Source: Pilibacter termitis (GTDB taxonomy: Bacteria > Bacillota > Bacilli > Lactobacillales > Streptococcaceae). Taken from it: a DNA stretch of 37,812 nucleotides. The DNA is taken from NCBI RefSeq assembly GCF_900167335.1, contig NZ_FUXI01000023.1:1-37812 (forward strand). Direction: 5' to 3'. The translations under genes and the position numbers were made by a program. This document shows positions 7,182 through 15,696 of the stretch, piece after piece. Position 1 is the first letter of the stretch, and each line of letters starts with the position of its first letter. The notes under the pieces are model-generated. The model ran no database searches and was not told where the DNA came from. It worked only from the letters and a program-made list of their open reading frames with translations.

Positions 7182-8628
7182 TTCTTTCTTCTATTTTTCT
7201 TTTTTCAATTTCTGCCAACTTCAATTTCAGTTGTTCGATTCTTTCTTTATTGGTAAAGCTCAAAATAAATTGCGGGAAGTCATAATTAATTTTTCTATCT
7301 GTAATAATCAAGTCCGCTTCTTCAGGTTTTTCGACAAATTCTAATTGGACTTCTGTAAGCATTTTGAGCAAGTTCATAATGTATTTTGTTTGATGTAAAC
7401 CATACATTGAAAAAACAAGAACGCGAATTTTCACACGATGTGATGTATACATATCTAAAAGTAAAAATTGAAAGATGCGTGTAACAAAGTCGTGCTGAAG
7501 CACTTCACCAAAAAATTCCTCATTTTTAGCTAATAACAACGTTTTAAATAAATCAAAATAACCAACTCGCACCATTTCAAATTCTCTGCCAAAAATATCC
7601 AAATCGGTCGGGAAAATTTCTTTGTAGTCAAAAGAAAGTTCTAAATTCCACGCAACATAAACTTCCTCTTTTTTTGTCAATTTCTCGTCATAAAAAACTT
7701 CTAGCGTTTCGATAAATTCCGTTATTTCCTTTGCATACGGGTGATGAAAATTTCGCTTTTCCTCACCGTTAAACTCGGAAATCGGTGAAAGCGAGTAAAT
7801 AATTTGAAAATAAAAATGCTCCACTTCCGCCTGCATTTCTTCTGCCGTCAAACCATACGGGCTTAAAATTTTCTCGTATAATGCTCTAAATTCCTCGTAA
7901 TGCTCCTCTTTTTTTACACCCCTGCTCCAACTTATCGACTGATTCAGCCGATGATTTTGCTTAATTCGCCAATTGTGAATGGCAAAAAGTAAACCTACTT
8001 GCCGAATGGCACCGTATTTATCTCGTAGTTTTTCAGGCATTAAATCACGAATGGTTCCTTGAATGGCTTCTCTTGACATTTGCCTTTCTAGTATCCATTC
8101 ATTTACTTGTGTTTGCCTAAGAATAGCAAACATCATGTGACGAATATCTCTTTCTTCGCCAACAAAATTCCATTTTCCTACACGACCATCCAGTTGAATG
8201 TTGTATTTATTCAAAAACCCTTGCAACTCTTTTTTCTTTCGATGTCCAGTTGTACGGGAATAACCATTTTCTAATAAAAAATCCTCGTAATTAAAATTTT
8301 CACTTTCCATAAATAATTTCACTAAAAAATTATAGCCAAAATCATGTCGAATCACTGTTGCTGCCACTTCATAAAATGAATATTCCTCCGTAAAAGTGGC
8401 GATTATTTCTGCTCCTTGCCAAGAAATTTCAAACTCGAAATTTTCCTTTCGGATCGTTTTCAACTCCTCGTAAAATTCAAGAGCATTTTTCACTTTTACC
8501 TCTTTCAAATGAAGTTCACTTGCTATTTCTGTGATAGTTTTTGAAGAATTACAATGTTTATTTAAAAATTGCACAATGTGTAAAAAATTTCTCGCAACTT
8601 CTTCTACAATGATACTTGAATTTTTCAT
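7168..8628 (-). CDS. Mga/AtxA-family virulence-type regulator
   Basis: The product is 486 residues. The layout matches the Mga/AtxA family: an N-terminal winged HTH (about 15-70), the Mga helix-turn-helix region (about 75-150, with GYSRTTGHRKKKELQ as the recognition segment), helical PRD-like domains (about 165-390), and a C-terminal EIIB-like region (about 395-465, IRVLVFSMYG and ADLIITD). PRD histidines in this family are phosphorylated by the PTS; which His would serve here cannot be told. A promoter lies at 8653-8681. It is convergent with def. It shares architecture, but little close sequence, with the regulator at 27661. Confidence 0.8.
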   Translation of the reverse strand: MKNSSIIVEEVARNFLHIVQFLNKHCNSSKTITEIASELHLKEVKVKNALEFYEELKTIRKENFEFEISWQGAEIIATFTEEYSFYEVAATVIRHDFGYNFLVKLFMESENFNYEDFLLENGYSRTTGHRKKKELQGFLNKYNIQLDGRVGKWNFVGEERDIRHMMFAILRQTQVNEWILERQMSREAIQGTIRDLMPEKLRDKYGAIRQVGLLFAIHNWRIKQNHRLNQSISWSRGVKKEEHYEEFRALYEKILSPYGLTAEEMQAEVEHFYFQIIYSLSPISEFNGEEKRNFHHPYAKEITEFIETLEVFYDEKLTKKEEVYVAWNLELSFDYKEIFPTDLDIFGREFEMVRVGYFDLFKTLLLAKNEEFFGEVLQHDFVTRIFQFLLLDMYTSHRVKIRVLVFSMYGLHQTKYIMNLLKMLTEVQLEFVEKPEEADLIITDRKINYDFPQFILSFTNKERIEQLKLKLAEIEKRKIEERRKRL

Positions 8629-8652
8629 ACTCTCACCTCATTCCACACTATC

Positions 8653-8681
8653 ATTTTATACAATAGATTATTAATAAGCAA
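8653..8681 (-). promoter_or_regulatory. Promoter of the Mga-like gene
   Basis: On the minus strand this reads TTGCTT, 17 bases, TAAAAT, placed about 25 bases before the start codon region. Confidence 0.5.
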
Positions 8682-8736
8682 AAGATTGAGGTTAAAATTA
8701 GAAATTTTAAAGGAAAAGGTAAAAAAACTGAAAAAA

Positions 8737-8788
8737 GTACCTCTAAAAACCTACACTTATCTAAAAGTGCTAGTTTTTAGAGGTACCC
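8737..8788 (-). repeat. MITE-like palindrome, 52 bp, placed as dtd terminator
   Basis: GTACCTCTAAAAAC pairs with GTTTTTAGAGGTAC-type ends. On the minus strand it lies just after the dtd stop and is followed by TTTTTT, so this copy has all the features of a Rho-independent terminator. Confidence 0.75.
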
Positions 8789-8802
8789 ATACTCAGTTTT
8801 TC

Positions 8803-9249
8803 TCATTGTTCTCGTGTATCCATAATAATTGTTACTGGACCACTGTTGACAAGTGAAACGTCCATCATTGCTCCAAATTCTCCTTCTGCCACCGTCAAAC
8901 CATTCGCTCGCAAACCTGCATTAAATGCCTCATAAAGTGGAATTGCCACTTCTGGCTTAGCTGCCTGAATAAAACTTGGGCGATTGCCTTTTTTCGTTTC
9001 TGCATAAAGCGTAAATTGTGAAATACTGAGAATACTTCCGCCAACATCTTGCAAAGAAAGATTCATTTTCTCATTTTCATCTTCAAATACACGCAAACCT
9101 GTAATTTTTCTCACTAAGTAATCTACATCTTTTTGCGTATCTTCTTCGTGTACTCCTAGTAAAATCATAAAACCCTCTTTAATTTCTCCAACAATTTTAC
9201 CTTCTATTTTCACGCTTGCACTGCTTACTTTTTGGATTACTGCTTTCAT
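8803..9249 (-). CDS. dtd: D-aminoacyl-tRNA deacylase
   Basis: The 148-residue, full-length enzyme hydrolyses D-amino acids, notably D-Tyr, from mischarged tRNA. The SQFTL motif (about 78-82) and the NSGPVT motif (about 136-141) form the chiral active site. In Firmicutes dtd usually follows rel directly. Here the pair is split by about 640 bases of tandem hairpin repeats, so co-transcription would have to cross that array. Confidence 0.95.
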   Translation of the reverse strand: MKAVIQKVSSASVKIEGKIVGEIKEGFMILLGVHEEDTQKDVDYLVRKITGLRVFEDENEKMNLSLQDVGGSILSISQFTLYAETKKGNRPSFIQAAKPEVAIPLYEAFNAGLRANGLTVAEGEFGAMMDVSLVNSGPVTIIMDTREQ

Positions 9250-9260
9250 TTTTTCCTCTC

Positions 9261-9885
9261 CGCTTTTCTTTGTCTAGCTATGAGGGGCTGAGGTCTGGTC
9301 GCTGTTCACAACAGCACTGGAAACTGCGTTTCCAGCAAGTAAATGCTGTGGTTCACTGCGACAGACCTCAAATCGCCCCTCTACGCTTTTCTTTGTCTAG
9401 CTATGAGGGGCTGAAGTCTGGCAACTGGTCACAATGTCGCTCGAAACTTCGTTTCGAGTAAATAAACGACAGTGTTCACTATTGCAGACTTCAAAACGCC
9501 CCGCTCGCTTTTCTTTGTCTAGCTACGAGGGGCTGAAGTTTGGCAACTGGTCACAATGTCGCTCGAAACTTCGTTTCGAGTAAATAAACGACAGTGTTCA
9601 CTATTGCAGACTTCAAAACGCCCCGCTCGCTTTTCTTTGTCTAGCTACGAGGGGCTGAAGTTTGGCAACTGGTCACAATGTCGCTCGAAACTTCGTTTCG
9701 AGTAAATAAACGACAGTGTTCACTGTTGCAGACTTCAGAACGCCCCTCTACGCTTTTCTTTGTCTAGCTACGAGGGGCTGAGGTCTGGTCGCTGTTCGCA
9801 ACAGCACTGGAAACTGCGTTTCCAGCAAGTAAATGCTGTGGTTCACTGCGACAGACCTCAAAACGCCCCTCTACGCTTTTCTTTG
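9261..9885. repeat. Array of five tandem long-hairpin repeats between rel and dtd
   Basis: The units lie at 9283-9380, 9406-9502, 9528-9624, 9650-9747 and 9773-9870, with a period of 122-123 bases, joined by the linker CGCTTTTCTTTGTCTAGCTA. Each unit is an imperfect palindrome of four nested stems. The outer two units are one variant (CTGGAAAC/GTTTCCAG tip, GTCGC/GCGAC stem). The inner three are another (CTCGAAAC/GTTTCGAG tip, GCAA/TTGC stem). The array begins directly at the rel stop codon: the linker's CAAAGAAAAGCG follows TGA with no gap. It fills the 636-base gap between rel and dtd. Confidence 0.9.
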
Positions 9886-12111
9886 TCACCCATTTGTTCT
9901 TTTTACTGAGTAGACATCTGGGACGGATTTTATTTTGTCTACTATTGCTGTTAAATGATGAATGTCTTTGATTCCTAGTGCTACGTGAATAGTTGCCATT
10001 TTTTCTTTGGTTGGTTTTGCCTCAACGCTTACGAGATTTTTTGTTTGTCCACTAATGACTTGTAAAATATCATTGAGTAAACCACTACGATTGTAGCCAA
10101 AAATATCTAACTCAGCAACGTAATCTTTCCCATTATTAGATATTCTTGAATCTTCCCACTCAACATCAATAGTCCGCTCGTTTAGCTCAGGTTGACTGGC
10201 TAAATTTTGACAATCTTTTCTATGAATAGAAATTCCACGTCCTTTGGTAATGTAGCCGATAATTTCATCTCCCGGTACAGGGTTACAGCAACGAGACAAT
10301 CTAACCATTAAATTGCTTGCTCCCTGAATGATAATGCCACCTTCATGGCGAATTTTCATTTTTTCAGGCTCTTTTTCTACTTTGACTGCATTGTGAAGTA
10401 GGGCATCTTCTTTTTCTTTTTGTTTTTGCTTATCTATCGCACGACGTTCTTTTTCGGTGAGACGATTGGCAACAGTAATCGGTGAAATTTCACCAAAACC
10501 AACCGCAGCAAACAGCTCTTCTTCTGTTTTATAATTAAATCGTTCCAAAATCTCAGTAACGTGTGCTTTATTGAGATAAACAGCTGTGTTAAATTTCATT
10601 TCTACAAGCTCATGAACAATCATTTCACGACCTTTATTAATGGAAAGTTCTTTGTCTTGCGTTTTGAAAAATCGCTTAATTTTATTTCGTGCTTTTGTCG
10701 TTTTGACCAGTTTTAACCAATCACGACTTGGACCAAAGGAGTTACTGCTCGTGATAATCTCGATAATATCTCCAGTTTTCAGCTTGTAATCAAGCTGTAC
10801 CATTTTTCCATTCACTTTTGCACCAGTTGTTTTATCGCCAATTTGCGTATGAATAGAATAAGCAAAATCAAGTGGGCCACTTCCTGCTGGAAGCTCCGTC
10901 ACCTCTCCTTTTGGTGTAAAAACATAGACTTTATCAGAAAAAATATCTCCTTTTACACTTTCAATGAAATCTGTGGCATCTGTACTTTCTTTTTGTAAAT
11001 CTAAAATTTCATGAAACCACGAGAGTGTTTTGGTCATTGCATCTTCTTTTAATTTCTTCGTTTGACCTTCTTTATACGCCCAATGAGCCGCCACACCAAA
11101 CTCTGCCACTTCATGCATTTCCGTTGTACGAATTTGCACTTCAAGCGGATTGCCGTTTGGCCCGATTACCGTTGTATGAATGGATTGGTACATATTTGCC
11201 TTTGGCATGGCAATATAATCTTTGAATCTCCCCGGCATTGGTGTCCATTTCGTGTGAATTGCACCTAAGACAGCGTAACATTCTTTGATAGAATCTACAA
11301 TGACACGAATGGCAAGTAAATCATAGATTTCTTCAAATTGCTTTTTCTGGTCTTTCATTTTGCGATAAATCGAGTATAAATGTTTTGGACGTCCATAAAT
11401 TTCAGCGTAAATCTCTAATTCTTCCGTTGCCTCACGAATTTGTTCGACAGAATCAGCGATATATTCTTCCCGCTCAGTTCTTTTTGAGTTCATCAAATTG
11501 ACAATGCGGTAATATTGTTGAGGATTTAAATAACGCAACGCAGTGTCTTCTAATTCCCATTTTATTCGACTAATCCCAAGTCTATGAGCAAGTGGAGCAT
11601 AAATTTCCATTGTTTCCATTGAAATTCTACGCTGTTTGTCTTCACGTAAATGTTCAAGTGTTCGCATATTATGCAATCTATCCGCAAGTTTTACCAAAAT
11701 CACTCGCAAATCTTGTGCCATTGCAATGAGCATTTTCCTGTGATTTTCAGCAAGTTGTTCCTCATGACTTTTATACTTGATTTTCCCAAGTTTTGTCACG
11801 CCGTCAACCAAATTTGCCACGTCATCGCCAAAAAATTCTTTTAAATCTTCTAGCGTCACTGGAGTGTCTTCCACCACATCATGCAAAAATCCAGTGGCAA
11901 CCGTATGAGCATCCATGTGCAATTCTGCCAAAATACCTGCTACTTGAATCGGATGAATGATGTAAGGCTCGCCACTTTTCCTTGTATCTGGGGCGTGCTT
12001 TTCTGTCGCAAAATCAAGTGCTTTCTGCACAAATTGTGTTTGTTCCTCTGTCATATAATGACTGACCATACGAATGACTTCCTCACCCGTCATATTTTCT
12101 TCTTTTGACAT
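9886..12111 (-). CDS. rel: (p)ppGpp synthetase/hydrolase, long RSH protein
   Basis: This bifunctional enzyme makes and degrades the stringent-response alarmone (p)ppGpp. Its 741 residues include an HD hydrolase domain with HDVVEDT (about 77-83), then a synthetase domain with RFKDYIAMPK and Y-SIHTTV (about 290-320). A TGS domain beginning VYVFTPKGEV (about 395-455), a zinc-finger/RIS region with RCCNPVPGDEI (about 600), and a C-terminal ACT domain follow. Hydrolase and synthetase residues both look intact, so this is Rel rather than a synthetase-only RelA. GGGGGC lies 7 bases before the ATG. The 70-base gap from the upstream gene suggests an operon with DUF3013-prmA-rsmE. Confidence 0.96.
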   Translation of the reverse strand: MSKEENMTGEEVIRMVSHYMTEEQTQFVQKALDFATEKHAPDTRKSGEPYIIHPIQVAGILAELHMDAHTVATGFLHDVVEDTPVTLEDLKEFFGDDVANLVDGVTKLGKIKYKSHEEQLAENHRKMLIAMAQDLRVILVKLADRLHNMRTLEHLREDKQRRISMETMEIYAPLAHRLGISRIKWELEDTALRYLNPQQYYRIVNLMNSKRTEREEYIADSVEQIREATEELEIYAEIYGRPKHLYSIYRKMKDQKKQFEEIYDLLAIRVIVDSIKECYAVLGAIHTKWTPMPGRFKDYIAMPKANMYQSIHTTVIGPNGNPLEVQIRTTEMHEVAEFGVAAHWAYKEGQTKKLKEDAMTKTLSWFHEILDLQKESTDATDFIESVKGDIFSDKVYVFTPKGEVTELPAGSGPLDFAYSIHTQIGDKTTGAKVNGKMVQLDYKLKTGDIIEIITSSNSFGPSRDWLKLVKTTKARNKIKRFFKTQDKELSINKGREMIVHELVEMKFNTAVYLNKAHVTEILERFNYKTEEELFAAVGFGEISPITVANRLTEKERRAIDKQKQKEKEDALLHNAVKVEKEPEKMKIRHEGGIIIQGASNLMVRLSRCCNPVPGDEIIGYITKGRGISIHRKDCQNLASQPELNERTIDVEWEDSRISNNGKDYVAELDIFGYNRSGLLNDILQVISGQTKNLVSVEAKPTKEKMATIHVALGIKDIHHLTAIVDKIKSVPDVYSVKRTNG

Positions 12112-12181
12112 GAATTTCGCCCCCTGTTCTAAAAAACTTCGATTTTTTCATTACTAAATGAACTCATTCTAACAAAAATAG

Positions 12182-12781
12182 TTATAAAATAAAAGCTCCG
12201 ACTCTTTTTATACCTGTTTTGTAAAGTAAAGGGAGTTTTTCTTTATTCAACTCTTGCACATTCACATGAAGTGTTACCTCTTCTCCTGCGTCCAATTGAA
12301 AAACGGATATATCATGTAGAGCATTTTCGATATTTTTCACATGAAGGGTTAAATGCCGAATGTTCAACGAAGAAATATTTTGTGCCAATTTGATTTTGTC
12401 GATTTCTCTTAATTGCGTATTTTCCACGCAAAACCGCAATTCCCGAGTTGCACCAAGAGGAAAAAGTGTCTCGCACAAATTTTTTATCACATCAAAATTC
12501 TGTTCTTTTATCGCATAAATTGGTAAAGAAATCTGCAAAATTTCCGCACCGAGACGAAAACTCTCCCCTACTTCAAAAGCAATTTTTCCCGTTGTGCCAC
12601 ATCCTAAAGGATAATCTATAAGACTTGCAAGTTTAATTTCTCTTCTATAAAGTAGCTGTTTAGCACGTGTGAGATGATTAGGCAAAACAAAAACTTCCTC
12701 TATTCTATCGTCTAAATTTAAAAGTGTCTCTTTTAACTCATCATCCGTCATATCCGCTTTTATGAGTAATTTTCTTTGCAT
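12182..12781 (-). CDS. DeoC-fold protein lacking the catalytic lysines
   Basis: The product is 199 residues. It shows clear traces of deoxyribose-phosphate aldolase: SLIDYPLGCGTTGKIAFEV matches the aldolase IGFPLGA-TT---K-FE block, ENTQLREIDKIKLA matches the E---L-DEEK segment, and TGIKRVGAF matches the final RIG(T/A)S strand. Where DeoC has the Schiff-base lysine (VKTSTG) this protein has HLTLHV, and the second active-site lysine block is also absent. It is therefore probably a pseudoenzyme. The start lies inside the 3' end of rsmE, a 41-base out-of-frame overlap, with GGGGGTGT just before the ATG. It sits between rsmE and rel. Its function is unknown; alignment was by eye. Confidence 0.6.
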   Translation of the reverse strand: MQRKLLIKADMTDDELKETLLNLDDRIEEVFVLPNHLTRAKQLLYRREIKLASLIDYPLGCGTTGKIAFEVGESFRLGAEILQISLPIYAIKEQNFDVIKNLCETLFPLGATRELRFCVENTQLREIDKIKLAQNISSLNIRHLTLHVKNIENALHDISVFQLDAGEEVTLHVNVQELNKEKLPLLYKTGIKRVGAFIL

Positions 12782-13580
12782 CCATTGACACCCCCTTTAA
12801 AAATTCCTCATTGTTCTCACTGCATCCTCCGTTTTTTAATTCTGTTAAAACACTTACTGCTCCGAGCAAATACATTGGGGCGGTTTCTGTTCGTAAAATC
12901 CGTGGACCAAGTCCTGCACACTTGCCACCTAAAGCAGTCATTTTTTCTACTTCCTCAACAGATAATCCACCTTCTGCACCGAAGATAGCAAGCAACTCCT
13001 CGCCTTTTTCCATTTTTCCTATCGTCTGAAGTAATTGAGCGTCCTCACCATTTTTTGCACTTTCTTCATAGGCAATCAAAATTTCTTGATAATCGACAAA
13101 TCGACTATACAATTCTTGAATATTCGCAAGCAATTCTACTTTTGGTAAATGTGTTCTATGGCTTTGTTCGGCTGCCTCTTGTGCTATTTTTTGCAAACGA
13201 ATTTGTTTTTTCTCCCGTTTTTTATCATCCCACTTCACCACAGAATTGGTACTTGGGAAAAAGAAAATCGTATGCACGCCTAATTCCACAGCTTTTTGCG
13301 TAATCCACTCTGCCTTATCACCTTTTGGAAAACCAGAAGCAATGCTTACTTGAACAGGCATTTCAACATTTTTTGTAATCTCACAAACTTTTTCAAACAA
13401 AATTCCGTCATTCTTCACTTCTTTTGCAGAAACTTGCCAGACTTTTTCATCTGAAAAAACAAGATAAACTTCTTGTTTTTCTTTCATTCTCATCACACGT
13501 AGCATATGATGTAAATTTTCATCTTGTAGTAAAAGAGTATTGCTTTCAGGTGTTGGAGTTTCTAAAAAATATCTTTGCAT
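12741..13580 (-). CDS. rsmE: 16S rRNA m3U1498 methyltransferase RsmE
   Basis: This SPOUT-class methyltransferase modifies 16S rRNA U1498 (E. coli numbering). Its 279 residues have an N-terminal PUA-like domain (HHMLRVMRMK), the conserved KGDKAEWITQKAVELGV and EAAEQSHRTHLP blocks, and the trefoil-knot SAM site GPRILRTETA near 230. The protein is some 30 residues longer than usual because of a C-terminal tail that overlaps the next gene. Its start overlaps the prmA stop as TAATG, which indicates translational coupling. Confidence 0.93.
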   Translation of the reverse strand: MQRYFLETPTPESNTLLLQDENLHHMLRVMRMKEKQEVYLVFSDEKVWQVSAKEVKNDGILFEKVCEITKNVEMPVQVSIASGFPKGDKAEWITQKAVELGVHTIFFFPSTNSVVKWDDKKREKKQIRLQKIAQEAAEQSHRTHLPKVELLANIQELYSRFVDYQEILIAYEESAKNGEDAQLLQTIGKMEKGEELLAIFGAEGGLSVEEVEKMTALGGKCAGLGPRILRTETAPMYLLGAVSVLTELKNGGCSENNEEFLKGVSMDAKKITHKSGYDG

Positions 13581-14548
13581 TAGCCACCCACCATACCGTT
13601 CTGTTCATCTTTGTTTTTGCTTAACACGAGGGCATTCCATTCGCCACTTGTTAAAACTTGTTCAATCACAAAACCAACCGTCTCAAATTCTTCTCTCACC
13701 ATGGAAAGTTTTTCTGAAATAATCCCACTTAAAATCAATTTTCCATTTTCATCTAGTAAACGATACGCATCCTTCGTCATTAAAATCAATATATCCGCCA
13801 AAATATTTGCCACAATAACATCTGCTTTTTGAGTGACTCCTTGTAATAAATTTCCTTTATCCACATGGATATTTTCACATTTTGGATTCAAAGCAAAATT
13901 CTCTTTTGCCCGATTGACTGCTACTTCGTCCAAATCATAGGCGAAAATTTCCTTTGCACCAAGCAAACTCGCCGCAATGCTCAACACTCCGCTGCCAACT
14001 CCCACATCAAGAACTACCTCTCCTTTACGCAAAACACTCTCAAGAGCCTGCAAACTCAAACGAGTCGTCGGATGCGTTCCTGTACCAAACGCCATTCCCG
14101 GATCTAAGAAAATCAATTGTTCATCTTCTACTTCTTTTTCGTAATTCACCCAACTTGGCACCACGGTTAAAAATCGTGTCAAACGCTTTGGTGCGTAATA
14201 CTTTTTCCACGCATCAGCCCAGCCTTCTTCTTCAATTGCTTGCAAAACCACTTCATTTTTTCCAATGTCTAAACCAAATTCGGTCAATTGTGAAATTCTG
14301 GATTTTATTTCAGGTAAAAGTTCGATGACATTCATTACTTCTGGAAAATACGCAGTAATATTCACATCCTCATTGTGTCGCATCAATTTTTCCTTGTCTA
14401 AAATTTCACCAAATTCATCTACCTCGTAATGTGCAATATCCAAATCATCTTCAATTGCTACACCGCTTGCTCCATTTTCAATCAAAATATTACTAATCGC
14501 CTCAACTGCCTCACTGGTGGCAATCACTTTTACTTCTGTCCATTCCAT
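13580..14548 (-). CDS. prmA: Ribosomal protein L11 methyltransferase
   Basis: The enzyme trimethylates ribosomal protein L11. Its 322 residues have an N-terminal substrate-binding domain, the FGTGTHPTT motif, the SAM-binding DVGVGSGVLSIAA, and NILADIL. The start at 14548 (MEWTEVKV) has AAGAGG 7 bases upstream; the in-frame ATG at 14566 lies before that site. It is co-transcribed with DUF3013 upstream and rsmE downstream. Confidence 0.95.
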   Translation of the reverse strand: MEWTEVKVIATSEAVEAISNILIENGASGVAIEDDLDIAHYEVDEFGEILDKEKLMRHNEDVNITAYFPEVMNVIELLPEIKSRISQLTEFGLDIGKNEVVLQAIEEEGWADAWKKYYAPKRLTRFLTVVPSWVNYEKEVEDEQLIFLDPGMAFGTGTHPTTRLSLQALESVLRKGEVVLDVGVGSGVLSIAASLLGAKEIFAYDLDEVAVNRAKENFALNPKCENIHVDKGNLLQGVTQKADVIVANILADILILMTKDAYRLLDENGKLILSGIISEKLSMVREEFETVGFVIEQVLTSGEWNALVLSKNKDEQNGMVGG

Positions 14549-14569
14549 ATTTTTTCCTCTTCTCATACT

Positions 14570-14577
14570 GGGTACCC
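14570..14577. repeat. GGGTACCC remnant of the MITE-like family
   Basis: This 8-base remnant, consisting of both tips fused, lies in the short gap between the DUF3013 gene and prmA. It looks like the collapsed end-product of element loss, but at this length chance cannot be excluded. Confidence 0.35.
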
Positions 14578-14582
14578 TAAAA

Positions 14583-15176
14583 TTAAAATTTCGGTGCTAC
14601 CACCATTTCTTTTCCTTTATCTGTTGCTAAAGCATTTGTTAATTCTTGCTCAAACATTTTTTCATCCCACTCAAGAGAAAACTCAGCCTCTTCAACATTT
14701 AAAATCTGCAATAATTTCTCTTTTTCATTTTCATCTAATGATTGGAAATACTCTTTGATCTCCTCATCATTCATCGACTCAATTTTTGATAACATCGCTG
14801 TTTCCTCTAAAAAATCAAGCAATTGATCTTGTCCATTGACAAGCACTTCTTGCAGGGTTTCGATCAATGCAGATAAATACGCTCTTTGAATCCCTTTTTT
14901 ATCCTCATAAGGAAGGGAAAACAACACATCATTTGATAAATTTTTCACACGTGTTTGATTATACAATACCACACTATCTTCAAATGCAATCACATTTTCC
15001 TGACTTTCTATCGCCTCTTTATCCGCTAACGCAACGTTTTCTTTGTTTTCGGCAAAAAGGGTTACCGTTAATTCAATTGTTTGCATGGAGGGATGCCACT
15101 CAATCGTCACATCAAAATTATTCAATTTCGCCTCAATTAACTCTTCTAGCACATTCATCATTGTTTCTTTCGCCAT
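14583..15176 (-). CDS. DUF3013-family protein
   Basis: The product is 197 residues. The N-terminal MAKETMMNVLEELI, the FAENKEN strand, the IAFEDSVVLY strand and the central PYEDKKGIQRAYLSALIE segment match DUF3013 as I recall it from streptococci and enterococci, where the gene also precedes prmA. The tail (about 140-197) is acidic and holds an EFSLEWDEKMFEQELTNAL helix. GGAGG lies 5 bases before the ATG at 15176. No function is established. It is first in the leftward cluster and divergent from dnaA across the origin region. Confidence 0.75.
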   Translation of the reverse strand: MAKETMMNVLEELIEAKLNNFDVTIEWHPSMQTIELTVTLFAENKENVALADKEAIESQENVIAFEDSVVLYNQTRVKNLSNDVLFSLPYEDKKGIQRAYLSALIETLQEVLVNGQDQLLDFLEETAMLSKIESMNDEEIKEYFQSLDENEKEKLLQILNVEEAEFSLEWDEKMFEQELTNALATDKGKEMVVAPKF

Positions 15177-15345
15177 TTTTTCCTCCACGTAATTTCTATA
15201 AAAATCTTATACTTCATTTTACAACAAGAGAGAGCGAAAATCTTGATTTTTTTAAAGGAAATGAAAAAATTTTTGAGCGATTGTTTCACACACGCCTATG
15301 GAAAAAATAGGGAAATTTTCGCTCTTTTTTTCGTTTTTTACAGGC

Positions 15346-15575
15346 TTTTCCACAAGTTTTCCACAGAATCACACCTTGTGAAAATCTTTTTTCCACTTGT
15401 GGAAAAAACTGTGGAAATGTTTTTCCGTTTTTGCTGTTTTCACTCTCTTTTTTTCTTTTTCTTGTGGAAAAGTATATATTCCACTCTCTTTTTCCACATT
15501 TTTTCCTCCTCTTGTGGAAAACGTATTTCACCTCTGTGAAACTTTTTTCCACAAGAGCTGTTAGGGTGTGGAAAA
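15346..15575. other. oriC: oriC, upstream part: cluster of TTTTCCACA DnaA boxes
   Basis: Seven perfect TTTTCCACA 9-mers are visible. Four are on the plus strand (15346, 15357, 15490, 15545) and four on the minus strand are TGTGGAAAA (15398, 15463, 15513, 15567), making eight in all with 15398 inside a palindrome. Near-matches lie at 15376 and 15410. The standard bacterial box is TTATCCACA; no copy of that form is present. The surrounding 500-base gap between DUF3013 and dnaA is T-rich and contains no gene. Confidence 0.85.
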
Positions 15576-15597
15576 CTGCTACAAAAGATGATATGAT
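15569..15597 (+). promoter_or_regulatory. Probable dnaA promoter overlapping a DnaA box
   Basis: A TATGAT -10 at 15592-15597 has TGGAAA 17 bases upstream as a weak -35, which lies within the last DnaA box (15567-15575). This would allow DnaA to repress its own gene, a known arrangement in other bacteria. Confidence 0.45.
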
Positions 15598-15696
15598 AAT
15601 AAAGCTGAATTGATAAAGTGCTGAAAAAAATGAAAAATTTAGAGCTTTAAAGTAGATGAAAAAAAACACCAAAAAGCTCAAAGGAGTTATAGAAGT

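Noticed and set aside
9261-9885. Regular ~122-base period suggested a CRISPR array or integron attC sites.
   Set aside because: Nearly the whole unit is repeated, with no unique spacers, no cas or integrase genes are present, and units vary by paired changes. Tandem structured repeats fit better.
15286-15681. Open frames of 98-131 residues on both strands in the T-rich dnaA upstream region.
   Set aside because: They arise from low-complexity sequence and TTTTCCACA boxes, give Lys/Phe-rich translations without domain features, and have no convincing ribosome-binding sites.
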